A stretch of DNA of 43,865 bases from a virus. Positions 6,738 to 15,400 of the stretch are shown here, one piece after another (position 1 is the stretch's first letter; every line of letters starts with the position of its first letter). The position numbers and the translations under genes are program-made. Where the stretch lies: IMG/VR virus record IMGVR_UViG_3300017613_001114, positions 1 through 43,865 of that record. One strand, 5' to 3'. Under the pieces are notes generated by a model. It was not told the origin of the DNA and did not search any database. It saw nothing but the letters and a program-made list of their open reading frames with translations.

Positions 6738-7045
6738 ACACGAAAGATTTTAACAACTTAGTAGTGAAGACACAAGAACAATGTATTAAAGTTCTGCACG
6801 AGAAGGAAAAGCAATACGCTACAAATGATGATCGTCTTATTCAATTTAAAAGGGCTGCTACCTTGCAGGAGATGAGTCATATAGAAGCCCTCGGCGGAAT
6901 GATGGTCAAGCATACCACTAAACTCTACATGATGATAGCTGACTGGGCTAACCCTTCCAATGACTGGGACGAGGTAATCACTGACCACATTAACTATCTT
7001 TATCTTTTGAAAGGGGTTTTGGAAGACTCAAAGGGGAGAAAATGA
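6734..7045 (+). CDS. helical protein, possibly of the DUF1599/Nmad1 type
   Basis: A 103-residue, almost all-helical protein. It contains HEKEKQYATNDDRL near residues 22-35, a LGGMMVKHTTKLYMM helix, and DHINYLYLLKGVL near the end. The combination of an acidic Lys-rich turn and a late Asp-His-Ile-Asn-Tyr helix is reminiscent of DUF1599, called nucleotide modification associated domain 1, and of all-alpha NTP-pyrophosphohydrolases. I cannot confirm either. If correct, it would act on nucleotides, fitting the dCMP deaminase two genes on. Start overlaps the previous stop and follows AAGGAGGAG. Confidence 0.6.
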   Translation: MNTKDFNNLVVKTQEQCIKVLHEKEKQYATNDDRLIQFKRAATLQEMSHIEALGGMMVKHTTKLYMMIADWANPSNDWDEVITDHINYLYLLKGVLEDSKGRK

Positions 7046-7473
7046 TTTACGAAATGGAAGGCGAAAGTCTAGACACAGGTAAAATAAGCGATGGTGTAGG
7101 TGGAACAAAGATTGCATACTGCCGTGAACGTAAGGTTAAGAGAATATATGAACATAGGCTAGTTGCAGAATATTTCAATGAAAGACCTCTAAGGGTTGGT
7201 GAAGTAGTTCATCATATAGATGGTGATAACTCCAATAATGATCCACGCAATCTTATGGTCTTCAGAGACAACGCGGCTCATTTTATGTTCCATGTTAATG
7301 ATAGAGCTGTAAAGGCTTGTGGTCACTTACACTGGAGACACTGTACGTATTGTAAAGAATACGGCGATCCGAAGAATATGGTCAACTCTGGAGAGAAGTT
7401 CCGACACAGAAAGTGTGCCAACGACTACTATAAAAGGAGAAAAGATGGAAAAACAAAAACGGTGGGACGCTAA
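7042..7473 (+). CDS. HNH endonuclease with C-terminal zinc-binding module
   Basis: A 143-residue HNH_3-type nuclease. The core reads EHRLVAEYFNERPL, then GEVVHHIDGDNSNNDP and NLMVF, with the paired His and the Asn of the HNH fold. The C-terminal part has a CTYCKEYGDPKNM module with a later Cys that could bind a second zinc. It is a clear paralogue of the protein at 10500-10913, sharing the HNH core and the Cys module. It overlaps its upstream neighbour by four bases and the deaminase gene by 29, so it is tightly embedded in the operon. It is probably a mobile or formerly mobile gene. Confidence 0.88.
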   Translation: MIYEMEGESLDTGKISDGVGGTKIAYCRERKVKRIYEHRLVAEYFNERPLRVGEVVHHIDGDNSNNDPRNLMVFRDNAAHFMFHVNDRAVKACGHLHWRHCTYCKEYGDPKNMVNSGEKFRHRKCANDYYKRRKDGKTKTVGR

Positions 7474-7966
7474 GTTTCTACGAATATGCAACGAACTCGC
7501 TTCATGGTCTAACTGCATGTCACGTCAGATAGGAGCTATTCTGGTCCGGGATTATACTATCATCGCCACAGGTTACAATGGTCCTCCTCGTAACATTCCG
7601 CATTGTGGACATAACGGTGGCATAAAGAATGTCGAGCTATTTCACGAGGTAAGAAACGCTGATCTACTAGGCGATAAGACTATGTGTCCACGTCAAAGGC
7701 TAGGCTATCCATCTGGTCAAGGATTGCATCTCTGTCCAGCCGCCCATGCAGAAGCAAATTGCATCGCTAATGCTGCCCGGACAGGAGTAGTGACACTTCA
7801 CTCTACTATGTATATGTCTTGTGGCGTACCTTGCAAGGACTGTCTAAAACTAATCATCAACGCAGGCATTGATCAACTGGTCTGCACATCAGAAGAACTT
7901 TACGACCAGCAATCGCAGTTTCTACTTGACAATAGCCCGGTGTCTGTTCGCACCTATGGTAATTAA
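7445..7966 (+). CDS. deoxycytidylate (dCMP) deaminase
   Basis: A 173-residue zinc enzyme converting dCMP to dUMP, the precursor for dTMP. The catalytic set is visible: HAEANC with His101 and Glu103, and PCKDC with Cys130 and Cys133. The N-terminal part (RQIGAILVRDYTIIATGYNG) and the inserted segment with CGHNGG are typical of the phage/bacterial family. The start is ATG 7445, about 6 bases after AAAGGAG and inside the HNH gene. A longer open frame upstream is shadow. The last residues, Tyr-Gly-Asn, and the stop are encoded by the 23-bp palindrome at 7954. No thymidylate synthase is in the window. Confidence 0.9.
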   Translation: MEKQKRWDAKFLRICNELASWSNCMSRQIGAILVRDYTIIATGYNGPPRNIPHCGHNGGIKNVELFHEVRNADLLGDKTMCPRQRLGYPSGQGLHLCPAAHAEANCIANAARTGVVTLHSTMYMSCGVPCKDCLKLIINAGIDQLVCTSEELYDQQSQFLLDNSPVSVRTYGN

Positions 7967-7976
7967 ATTAACATAG
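7954..7976. repeat. 23-bp palindrome, copy 2
   Basis: Arms CTATGGTAATT and AATTAACATAG around a central A. It overlaps the end of the dCMP deaminase gene, whose TAA stop (7964-7966) lies inside it. It is followed directly by AGGAGG, the ribosome site of the 27-residue gene at 7988. Confidence 0.95.
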
Positions 7977-7987
7977 AGGAGGTTAGA

Positions 7988-8071
7988 ATGGAACCCGCTG
8001 AATTTCTAATACTATTATATGGAGTAGCCTGCTTCGTTCTAGGATTCTATATGGGAGGGAATTTAAAATGA
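7988..8071 (+). CDS. 27-residue single-span membrane peptide
   Basis: An ATG at 7988 follows the strong site GAGGAGG by six bases and opens a 27-codon frame ending TGA at 8069-8071, which overlaps the polymerase ATG (ATGA). After Met-Glu-Pro-Ala-Glu the peptide is hydrophobic (FLILLYGVACFVLGFYMGG) and ends Asn-Leu-Lys, enough for one membrane span. Context argues that it is real: good ribosome site, coupling to the polymerase gene, and position first after a palindrome. Function is unknown; it may serve mainly as a coupling leader for the polymerase. Confidence 0.65.
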   Translation: MEPAEFLILLYGVACFVLGFYMGGNLK

Positions 8072-10503
8072 AAGCGCGAACCTATGTTCCTCCATCAGTT
8101 AACACTTCCTTGCCCTACGCTATTATAGGAGAGCAGCCCGGTAAAAGAGAAGTAGCATTGCGTAGAGGTTTTGTAGGACCAGCAGGCAGAGCCCTAGACG
8201 AGTGTCTAATGGTCGCGGGGATACTTAGAGACCAATGCTACTTCTCTAATGTAATCAAGGATTTAGACCGCCCACTGAAACACTACATCGACTTGTCTAA
8301 AAAGGAAGCTGTTTATTCTAAAGAGGGACTACAATATCTTGAACAACTGACGGAAGAACTCGACAAGACTAAGGCAAAGGTTTTTATAGCTGTTGGTGGT
8401 GTAGCGCTGTTTGCTCTGACTGGTCGTAAGGGGATTACCAAATGGAGAGGGTCTGTGATAGAGTGCGCTGGACTACCAGATAGATGGGTAGTTCCAACCT
8501 TTCATACTGCCACTATCATCCCACCGAAGAACCAATATCTAAACAAACTACTAATCCAATTCGATCTCAAGCGTGCAAAGAAGGTAGCGGATGAGGGCTA
8601 CCACCCCTCATCCCGCACGCTTATAACAAGACCTAGCTACCTAGAAATAATGCACGCGCTTGGGACGATAGAAGAAAGAGGATTAAAAGGTGAAACCATT
8701 GACTTCGATATCGAGCTTTACAACGAGGAAGTTTCGTGTATCTCGTTCATGCTGGGAGAAAGGAGAGCAATATCTATACCTTTCGTTGATGGGAAAGGGG
8801 ATTATTTTACAGTGGAACAGGAAGCGGCGGTCTGGCTACGTATCGCTAAGATCTTGGAGAGTAGAAAGATCACCAAGCGAGGTCAGAATATTTCCTTCGA
8901 TTCACATTTTCTTCTCCGTAAGTATGGTATTAAGACACATAACCTTGAGGACACTATGGTCGCCCAGCGCATCATTATGCCGGACTATCCTATTGGGCTG
9001 GACTTTATCACCTCCATATGGACTGACCATCCGTACTACAAGGACGAAGGTAAAAGGTACTTTGGTGGTGGAGGATGGGAAGAGCTCTGGCGATATAACT
9101 GCACTGACTCCCTCATATGTCAAGAGTCGTTTCCTAAACAGTATAGCGAAGTGGTTAAGCAAGGTAATGAGGCTACTTATCGCAGGCAAGCGGATATAAT
9201 AGAACCACTCGTTTATATGCAAGAGCGTGGGATTAAGATAAATGTTGAAGCTATGAGTGAAGAATACGACCGGATGGAGATAGAAATTGACCAGATGAAA
9301 GAAGAACTAAACGCAATGGTCGGGCGTGAGTTAAATCCCAATTCCTTCCCACAAGTATCTCATTACTTCTACATCAACAAAGGACTCACTCCATATAAAC
9401 ACAAAGGCAAAACAACTACTAACGAAAAAGCTATGGTACGCATAGCAAGGAGAGGTTTTGATGAAGCGTGGAAAATCCTTGACATTCGTAGAGCAGTCAA
9501 AAAGCGATCTACTTATCTCAACCCCGCTAAAATAGACAAGGATGGTAGGATAAGATGTTCCTACAACCCTGTTGGTACTAGGTTCAGCCGCATATCTTCT
9601 TCAGAAAACATCTTCGGTACTGGCAACAACCTACAGAACCAGCCTCATGAGGTGTTGGAATACTTCTTAATCGACGATGGTTACATGGGTTATTTCCTTG
9701 ACCTTTCGCAGGCTGAAAACCGGATAGTTGCCTACGAAGGTGGCATACGTAGAATGATGGAAGCCTTTGAGAACAAGGAAGACGTGCACTCGTTGACTGC
9801 CTCCCTTATCAGCGGACTGTCTTATGATGAGGTAAAGCAACAGGACAAGGACAATGTCTTCTGTAATATTGGTAAGGGTGACAAAAGCTGGCGGTTCTAT
9901 GGCAAGAAGTCTAACCACGCATTGAACTACGATGAGGGATACAAGACCTTTTCCCTCGATCTTGAAATCCCGGAACGTGATGGTAGGTTCCTTGTCGACC
10001 GTTACCACCTTGCCTACCCCGGTGTCCGTAATAAGTACCATAAGAAGGTGATAAGATGGATAAGGGAAAGCAGGGCTATAGTAAACCTGATGGGCAGGAA
10101 GACTTTGTTTCTGGGCGAGATCGCGGACAAACTTTACAAAGAAGCATACTCCTGCATCCCTCAAGGGACTGTTGGCGATGTTATCAACGAGCGAGGGCTG
10201 AACTACATCTATTACAACCAGGACTTGTTTGGTCCTGTAGAGCTACTGACGCAAACGCACGACTCTATTGCTTTACAAATTCCGTTATCTATAACCTGGG
10301 AAGAACATGCGTGGATGATAGGGAAGATAAAGGAGGAACTTGAAACACCTCTGACAACTACTGACGGAACAAGCTTTGTCATACCTGTCGACGTACACGT
10401 CGGGCTTTGTTTCTATAAACCTAAATGTGAAGAAATAAAAGGCATTCCAACTGCTGATAAGCTACTTGAAGTCTATAACAAACTAGTCAAGGAGGATTCA
10501 TGA
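8068..10503 (+). CDS. family A DNA polymerase with N-terminal UDG-like domain
   Basis: An 811-residue replicative polymerase. Residues ~15-185 resemble family 4/5 uracil-DNA glycosylases: GEQPGK at 21-26, GFVGPAGRALDE, an Asn-containing FSNVIKD, and FHTA where HPx is usual. The N-terminal CxxC expected for the Fe-S cluster of family 4 enzymes is missing. A 3'-5' exonuclease follows with the DIE motif (Asp214, Glu216) and YNCTDS near 345. The polymerase domain has motif A DLSQAENR from Asp545, motif B Lys residues near 613, and motif C THDS with Asp732. HDS replaces the common HDE. SPO1-like phages have a comparable UDG-PolA fusion. The start overlaps the 27-residue gene. Confidence 0.93.
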   Translation: MKARTYVPPSVNTSLPYAIIGEQPGKREVALRRGFVGPAGRALDECLMVAGILRDQCYFSNVIKDLDRPLKHYIDLSKKEAVYSKEGLQYLEQLTEELDKTKAKVFIAVGGVALFALTGRKGITKWRGSVIECAGLPDRWVVPTFHTATIIPPKNQYLNKLLIQFDLKRAKKVADEGYHPSSRTLITRPSYLEIMHALGTIEERGLKGETIDFDIELYNEEVSCISFMLGERRAISIPFVDGKGDYFTVEQEAAVWLRIAKILESRKITKRGQNISFDSHFLLRKYGIKTHNLEDTMVAQRIIMPDYPIGLDFITSIWTDHPYYKDEGKRYFGGGGWEELWRYNCTDSLICQESFPKQYSEVVKQGNEATYRRQADIIEPLVYMQERGIKINVEAMSEEYDRMEIEIDQMKEELNAMVGRELNPNSFPQVSHYFYINKGLTPYKHKGKTTTNEKAMVRIARRGFDEAWKILDIRRAVKKRSTYLNPAKIDKDGRIRCSYNPVGTRFSRISSSENIFGTGNNLQNQPHEVLEYFLIDDGYMGYFLDLSQAENRIVAYEGGIRRMMEAFENKEDVHSLTASLISGLSYDEVKQQDKDNVFCNIGKGDKSWRFYGKKSNHALNYDEGYKTFSLDLEIPERDGRFLVDRYHLAYPGVRNKYHKKVIRWIRESRAIVNLMGRKTLFLGEIADKLYKEAYSCIPQGTVGDVINERGLNYIYYNQDLFGPVELLTQTHDSIALQIPLSITWEEHAWMIGKIKEELETPLTTTDGTSFVIPVDVHVGLCFYKPKCEEIKGIPTADKLLEVYNKLVKEDS

Positions 10504-10913
10504 GTGGAATATTCATTTGTCATGACGGAGCTATAATGATTCATCTCCCTACCCATCCAAGAGCTGGGAAGAATGGGTATGTATTTGAGCACATATTAGT
10601 AGCTGAAGAGTACAACGAGAGACCTCTAAAAAGAGGCGAGGTAGTTCATCATATAGATGGAGACTCATCTAACAACAATCCTAATAATCTTATGGTGTTC
10701 AAAGATAACGCGACTCATCTATTCTTTCATATAGAAGAGAGGGCTTTTAAAGCCTGTGGCAATAGACACTGGCGACACTGTACATACTGCAAAGAACATG
10801 ATGACCCAAAGAATATGTATAACGCAGGTAACTACTATCAGCATAGGTCCTGTCGTAATGCTTACATGAAAGAATATAGAAAAAAAAGATCATACGCGAA
10901 TGAGACAGCTTAA
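10500..10913 (+). CDS. HNH endonuclease, paralogue of the 7042 gene
   Basis: A 137-residue HNH_3-type nuclease. The core EHILVAEEYNERPL, GEVVHHIDGDSSNNNP, NLMVF and the tail HCTYCKEHDDPKNM closely follow the 7042-7473 protein, so one is a copy of the other. The N-terminal ~30 residues differ. It overlaps the polymerase gene by four bases and the helicase gene by 14. Its place directly after polA is typical of homing-type nucleases, which often interrupt or flank replication genes. Confidence 0.88.
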   Translation: MSGIFICHDGAIMIHLPTHPRAGKNGYVFEHILVAEEYNERPLKRGEVVHHIDGDSSNNNPNNLMVFKDNATHLFFHIEERAFKACGNRHWRHCTYCKEHDDPKNMYNAGNYYQHRSCRNAYMKEYRKKRSYANETA

Positions 10914-12093
10914 TGACTGGATCGACTCATACCTAGTCTACACAGACAACTCGGAACCTCCAGAAATGTTCCGGTTATGGACAGCCATAAGCACCATAGC
11001 CTCCGTCCTTCAACGCAAATGCAAACTAAAGTGGGGGTCTTTAACATTCTACCCCAATATGTACGTTGTGTTAGTAGGTCCTCCTGCATCACGTAAGGGA
11101 ACTGCTATGGATCAGGCATTTCACTTTCTGGAAGAACTAGGCATACATATGGCTGCTGAATCAATCACTCGTGAAGCCTTGATTAGAGAGTTGAAGAAAA
11201 CTTCCGACAACGAGATGGGTCCGGATGGTGAGATGGTGTTCCATAGCTCGCTTACTGTCTGGGCTCAAGAGTTGACGGTGTTTCTTGGTTATGGAAACCT
11301 ACAACTACTAAGTGACCTCACTGATTGGTACGACTGTCGCAACCGTTGGACCTACCGCACTAAACATATGGGAACAGACGACATAGTAGGCGTGTTTGTT
11401 AACCTCATCGGTGCTACCACGCCAGATCTTATCCGTTCTTCAATGCCTCTGGATGCTATTGGCGGTGGGTTAACATCAAGGATGATCTTCGTCTTTGAAC
11501 GGAATAAGGGGAAGATAGCTCCGTACCCTGGGCTGTCAGATGCGGAGAAAGGATTGAAGATACAGCTACTGTCCGACCTGCGTAGAATCCTCATGCTCCG
11601 AGGTAGGTTCTACCCATCCGATGAGTTTATAGACAACTGGATAGAATGGTACCCGGAACAAGAACGTAACCCTACATTTCAAGACAAGTTCTTTGACGGC
11701 TACTTTGCTCGCCGGGCTAACCACGTGATGAAACTCTCCATGCTCATGTCTGCGTCGAGAACTGATAGTATGCTTGTAGAACTACAAGACTTCAAACGCG
11801 CTGTTCGTATAATAGAACGGACAGAAATAAAAATGCCTAGCACCTTTAGTGGTATGGGCAAACTACCATACGCGGATGTGTTGGAGAAGGTTATGACAGA
11901 AGTTGGTCTGCGTGGGGAAGTTCCGCTGGATGAACTCATTTGGATGCACCGCAACGATGTTGACAAGTGGACTATGGAACGTATTATTGATACGCTGCGG
12001 TCGTCTAATTGGATAAGAACTACGAACAAGGTAGGGGTTGGTACTACTGTTCATTATACGAAGAAGCAGATAGAGCATAAAGAAGAAGAATAA
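10900..12093 (+). CDS. DUF3987-like replicative helicase/ATPase
   Basis: A 397-residue protein with a modified P-loop VGPPASRKGTAMD near residues 58-70, as seen in phage and plasmid DUF3987 proteins. An acidic/hydrophobic strand near 120-130 (LTVWAQELTVFLG) could serve as Walker B. NLIGATTPDLI and an Arg-rich GGGLTSRMIFVFER near 190-203 resemble sensor and arginine-finger segments. The last ~70 residues look like a winged helix. DUF3987 proteins act as replicative helicases or primase partners. With polymerase, ligase and SSB-like genes near it, this is the best helicase candidate. No separate primase is visible. Confidence 0.78.
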   Translation: MRQLNDWIDSYLVYTDNSEPPEMFRLWTAISTIASVLQRKCKLKWGSLTFYPNMYVVLVGPPASRKGTAMDQAFHFLEELGIHMAAESITREALIRELKKTSDNEMGPDGEMVFHSSLTVWAQELTVFLGYGNLQLLSDLTDWYDCRNRWTYRTKHMGTDDIVGVFVNLIGATTPDLIRSSMPLDAIGGGLTSRMIFVFERNKGKIAPYPGLSDAEKGLKIQLLSDLRRILMLRGRFYPSDEFIDNWIEWYPEQERNPTFQDKFFDGYFARRANHVMKLSMLMSASRTDSMLVELQDFKRAVRIIERTEIKMPSTFSGMGKLPYADVLEKVMTEVGLRGEVPLDELIWMHRNDVDKWTMERIIDTLRSSNWIRTTNKVGVGTTVHYTKKQIEHKEEE

Positions 12094-12097
12094 CCAG

Positions 12098-12120
12098 CTA
12101 TGTTAATTAAATTACCATAG
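12098..12120. repeat. 23-bp palindrome, copy 3
   Basis: Arms CTATGTTAATT and AATTACCATAG around a central A. It lies four bases after the helicase stop and is followed directly by GGGGAATA and the ATG at 12129. Confidence 0.95.
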
Positions 12121-12128
12121 GGGGAATA

Positions 12129-12443
12129 ATGGAAGACGACAAAAGAATAGCTAGCAACCTACATCTCTTCATGTGTACTAAACATCACATACCGAAGGAT
12201 GGAATCTCGACAGACGAAGACTGTTGTTGGTATTTAGAAGAACAACTTCCCAATCGCTGGGAAGAACCTGACCACTCGGAGCATTTAGTCTATGCTAATG
12301 CGCTTATTGAAGTGATGACTGTGGAAGAAGTCGACAAAGCTTTAAATATATTCCGCGAAGCATGTTCGAGGGTTAGCTTCGCATCTAACGCCTATCCGGC
12401 GGCTGTAGATATTTTACGCAGAATGATTGTGAAGGCTATCTAG
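12129..12443 (+). CDS. hypothetical protein at the end of the rightward operon
   Basis: A 104-residue protein that I do not recognise. It is acidic in the first half, with four cysteines and three histidines in ~50 residues (MCTKHHIP, EDCCWYLEEQL) that could bind a metal. The C-terminal half is helical. It is read from a palindrome-associated start (GGGGGAAT before ATG). Its end overlaps the end of the leftward 1112-residue gene by eight bases, so the two transcription directions collide here without a visible terminator. Confidence 0.72.
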   Translation: MEDDKRIASNLHLFMCTKHHIPKDGISTDEDCCWYLEEQLPNRWEEPDHSEHLVYANALIEVMTVEEVDKALNIFREACSRVSFASNAYPAAVDILRRMIVKAI

Positions 12444-15400
12444 ACCTACTCCTAGATCTCCCACCGCGGGTCCTGCCACTACCACCACCCTTTCGTCCTT
12501 TGGTAGGATCAATTCTTGGCAATCCGAACACCTGCCTCCACGGTGAGTCGTAGTACCCTGTTGGATAGTTAGCTTCCGACGCTCGTTTGAACTTACTCAA
12601 CGTACCCCAGTATTTAAAGTGATCCGCCGTACCTCTAATCAAACCTTTATCAGCCGCTCTAGCGTGCCACTGGTCAGTAGGACTTATAGCAAGTTCTGGT
12701 TCTGTAAGTTTGTATCCCGGAAAGTCTTTAGACGCGTGCATGAGATGCCTTACAAACGGTGGATGGAGAAAGAGTTCTAAAATACTAGTATCATTCGCTC
12801 TTGCTATGGTCTCCGCCAATCCTACCGCCACTATATACCTAGTCAACATAGTACCATAATGCGTCCCAAAAGCATCTCTCTGCCCCTTCGCTGCTCTCTC
12901 AATCATCTGCCATTTATACTCCGCAAGTTTAAACGGCGTCAACTGAAACATAGTAGCTGCTCTCGCATACCATCGCTTCTGCCATAGCATCTGATCCCAC
13001 TGTCCGCGGAAGTTGGTATCCAATACAGTTCTCCATATAGCTCTCTGAACCGTTCGCACATCAAGACCTTTCTCCGCTCCAGAAATAACACCTGCTAATA
13101 TAGAAACACCATTATCGAAAGCTTCAATAGCAACAGTAGGTTGGGCTATAAGTTGTTTGAATCTACTAGTCGTTTCCTTCATTGACGGAATCTCATCCAT
13201 CGCCCGGACTATGTCCCTGCCAAACAAATAAGATCTCAACACATCCAGTTCCCTACCCTTCGGAACACCACCCATCTTTTCTTTCAGCACCTGTCCCGGT
13301 ATCTTAAATGTCTTAACCATCGCCTTCACATTAGTTATGGCATCATATCTAGCCATAGTCGCCGGAAGTTTCAATAAATGCTTGAAGCCCACAGACAACG
13401 ACAATCCAATCAACCTCGCATACTCAAACGACACAGCCGCATTAACCCCTTTCTCTAAAATATGCTCAGATCGCTTATACAAATTAGCATCCATCCAATC
13501 CCGCATATAATTACGAACTTTGGGCGGAGCATCAACTTCTATAAATTCCGACCAACGGTTTAGAAAAGGTTGGTACGCTAGCTTTCTATTCAACAACGGT
13601 ATATAAGCATCCATGATACCGTGAGCACTAGGATACCATATCCTACCCTCCGGTAACTGCGACATAAACTTCATAACTGTGGGAGTCTTCTTAAACCTCT
13701 TGAAAAACCTTTCCGCAAACTGAGCATCTTTAGGGTCTTCCATAAGCTTACTCCACAATCTCGTCATATAAGCCCTATCCTTTATAGTCGGGATACCTAC
13801 AGCATCCAAATGCTCTCTTGCCGCTTCCATATAGTTTCTAATCTGCTCAGAAATTCTTATCTCTTCTGCCGACATCTCAATACCCTTAGGCAACGAGTCA
13901 CCAGCGTTTAAAGCTATCCTTACATCAGCGTTGTTCTTGGCAAGGTCATACACAGCCACATCGTAATCCATCATCATAGGTTTGAGCTTCTTATTAGCAG
14001 CTTTAATATCTCCTCTTAAATTCTTCAACTCTTTCTTCAACTGTTCCTTGCGAGGACCTTTAGCTATTCTCCTAACTTTTTCTGTCTTAAGATTTATTCT
14101 TCTATAAACTTCAGATCTTTTATTAAGAACATCTTTATACTTCTCATAAACAGGATTAAGAGCTTCAGAAATCTCTACATCAGTTTCTTTAACACTCTTC
14201 AACAACGACTTCTTCCATCTTCTCTGATTAAACACATTGGTAGCCATGGACATATGACCTTCCATAGCATCTATAACAGGATGATTATCGAGGCTGAAGA
14301 CCCTTCCCAAAACATTACCCGGCGACTCACCTACCCTCCATAGCTTACCCTCTGGTTCTATAAAAGGAATCGACTTCTCATCAATCAAAGGTGTCATCCA
14401 TCTGGGCATTGGATCACCTTTCTTCCATCTAGGAACCATTCTACCAGCAGACTCCATCCACTTAGCAAACCCAGAAGGATCACTATACTTTATCGCGTCA
14501 ATGTTCTCATCAATTTCAGCCGTAGTTACGTCTGTTTTCACCTCAGCCTCTTTGTTAGAAACACTTAAATCTCCCTTCTCTAACCCTTCTGGATACATCT
14601 GACCAACAGCCCTGTCGATCTTTCTGGCTGTAGCGGAATCGTAACCCCCCTTAATCAGATAATCCTTTGTAGATATACCAGCAGTTTTGGCTTCCTTGGC
14701 GATCCGCCGGATTAGTTCGGAACTTTCTTCTGATAGCCCACTAAGATCTACCATCCCTCTCTCATCAGTAATTATATTTCTAATATCAACACCAGCATCC
14801 CAATCTGCTTCTGGCATCTTGGTGAAATCAGGCTTCTCTCTAGGTTCTAACTTCTGCGGTTTCTTCTCCACTCCCCTTAACAACTCGGAAAGTTTATCAA
14901 CTACTTCAGCTGTTCTACTATATGGGTCTATGCTAGCAGTTAACCCTGCCAACTCATCCAACTTCGCCTCAGCATCAATACCTTTCTTAAGCTTCGCAGT
15001 TTCAGTTTTCGGATCAAGCTCCATAACCTCATCCATGATAGCTTCAACTCTATCCATAACATCCATCTCGAACTCAGGACCTTTAGCTTCTTCGGCATAA
15101 TACCCCTCAACAGCCTTCCCAACGTCTTCAACTGGAAGGTCTTCCGGGTATGCTTCTACAGCGACCCGATAATTCTTCCCCATCTTTATAACCTGTGCAT
15201 CAAGCTCAGGGTCTACCTTTCCAGCAAACGCTTTGGCATCAGCATAAGTCATACGCTCGCCGGGTTTGCTTCCTCTCGGATGAACCTCCAGCCCGGCAGC
15301 TTCTGCCGCTTTTTTAGATTTGTAGATCGGAACCTCTGGCTCTTTAGCTCTCAGCTCATCAATAGCCCCAGCGAGCTCGGCTTCACCTTTGGTTCTGAAT

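Noticed and set aside
14687-15100. Rightward Ser/Leu-rich frame of 137 codons
   Set aside because: Antisense shadow of the Glu/Lys-rich part of the 1112-residue gene; composition is the complement of that bias and no ribosome site is seen.
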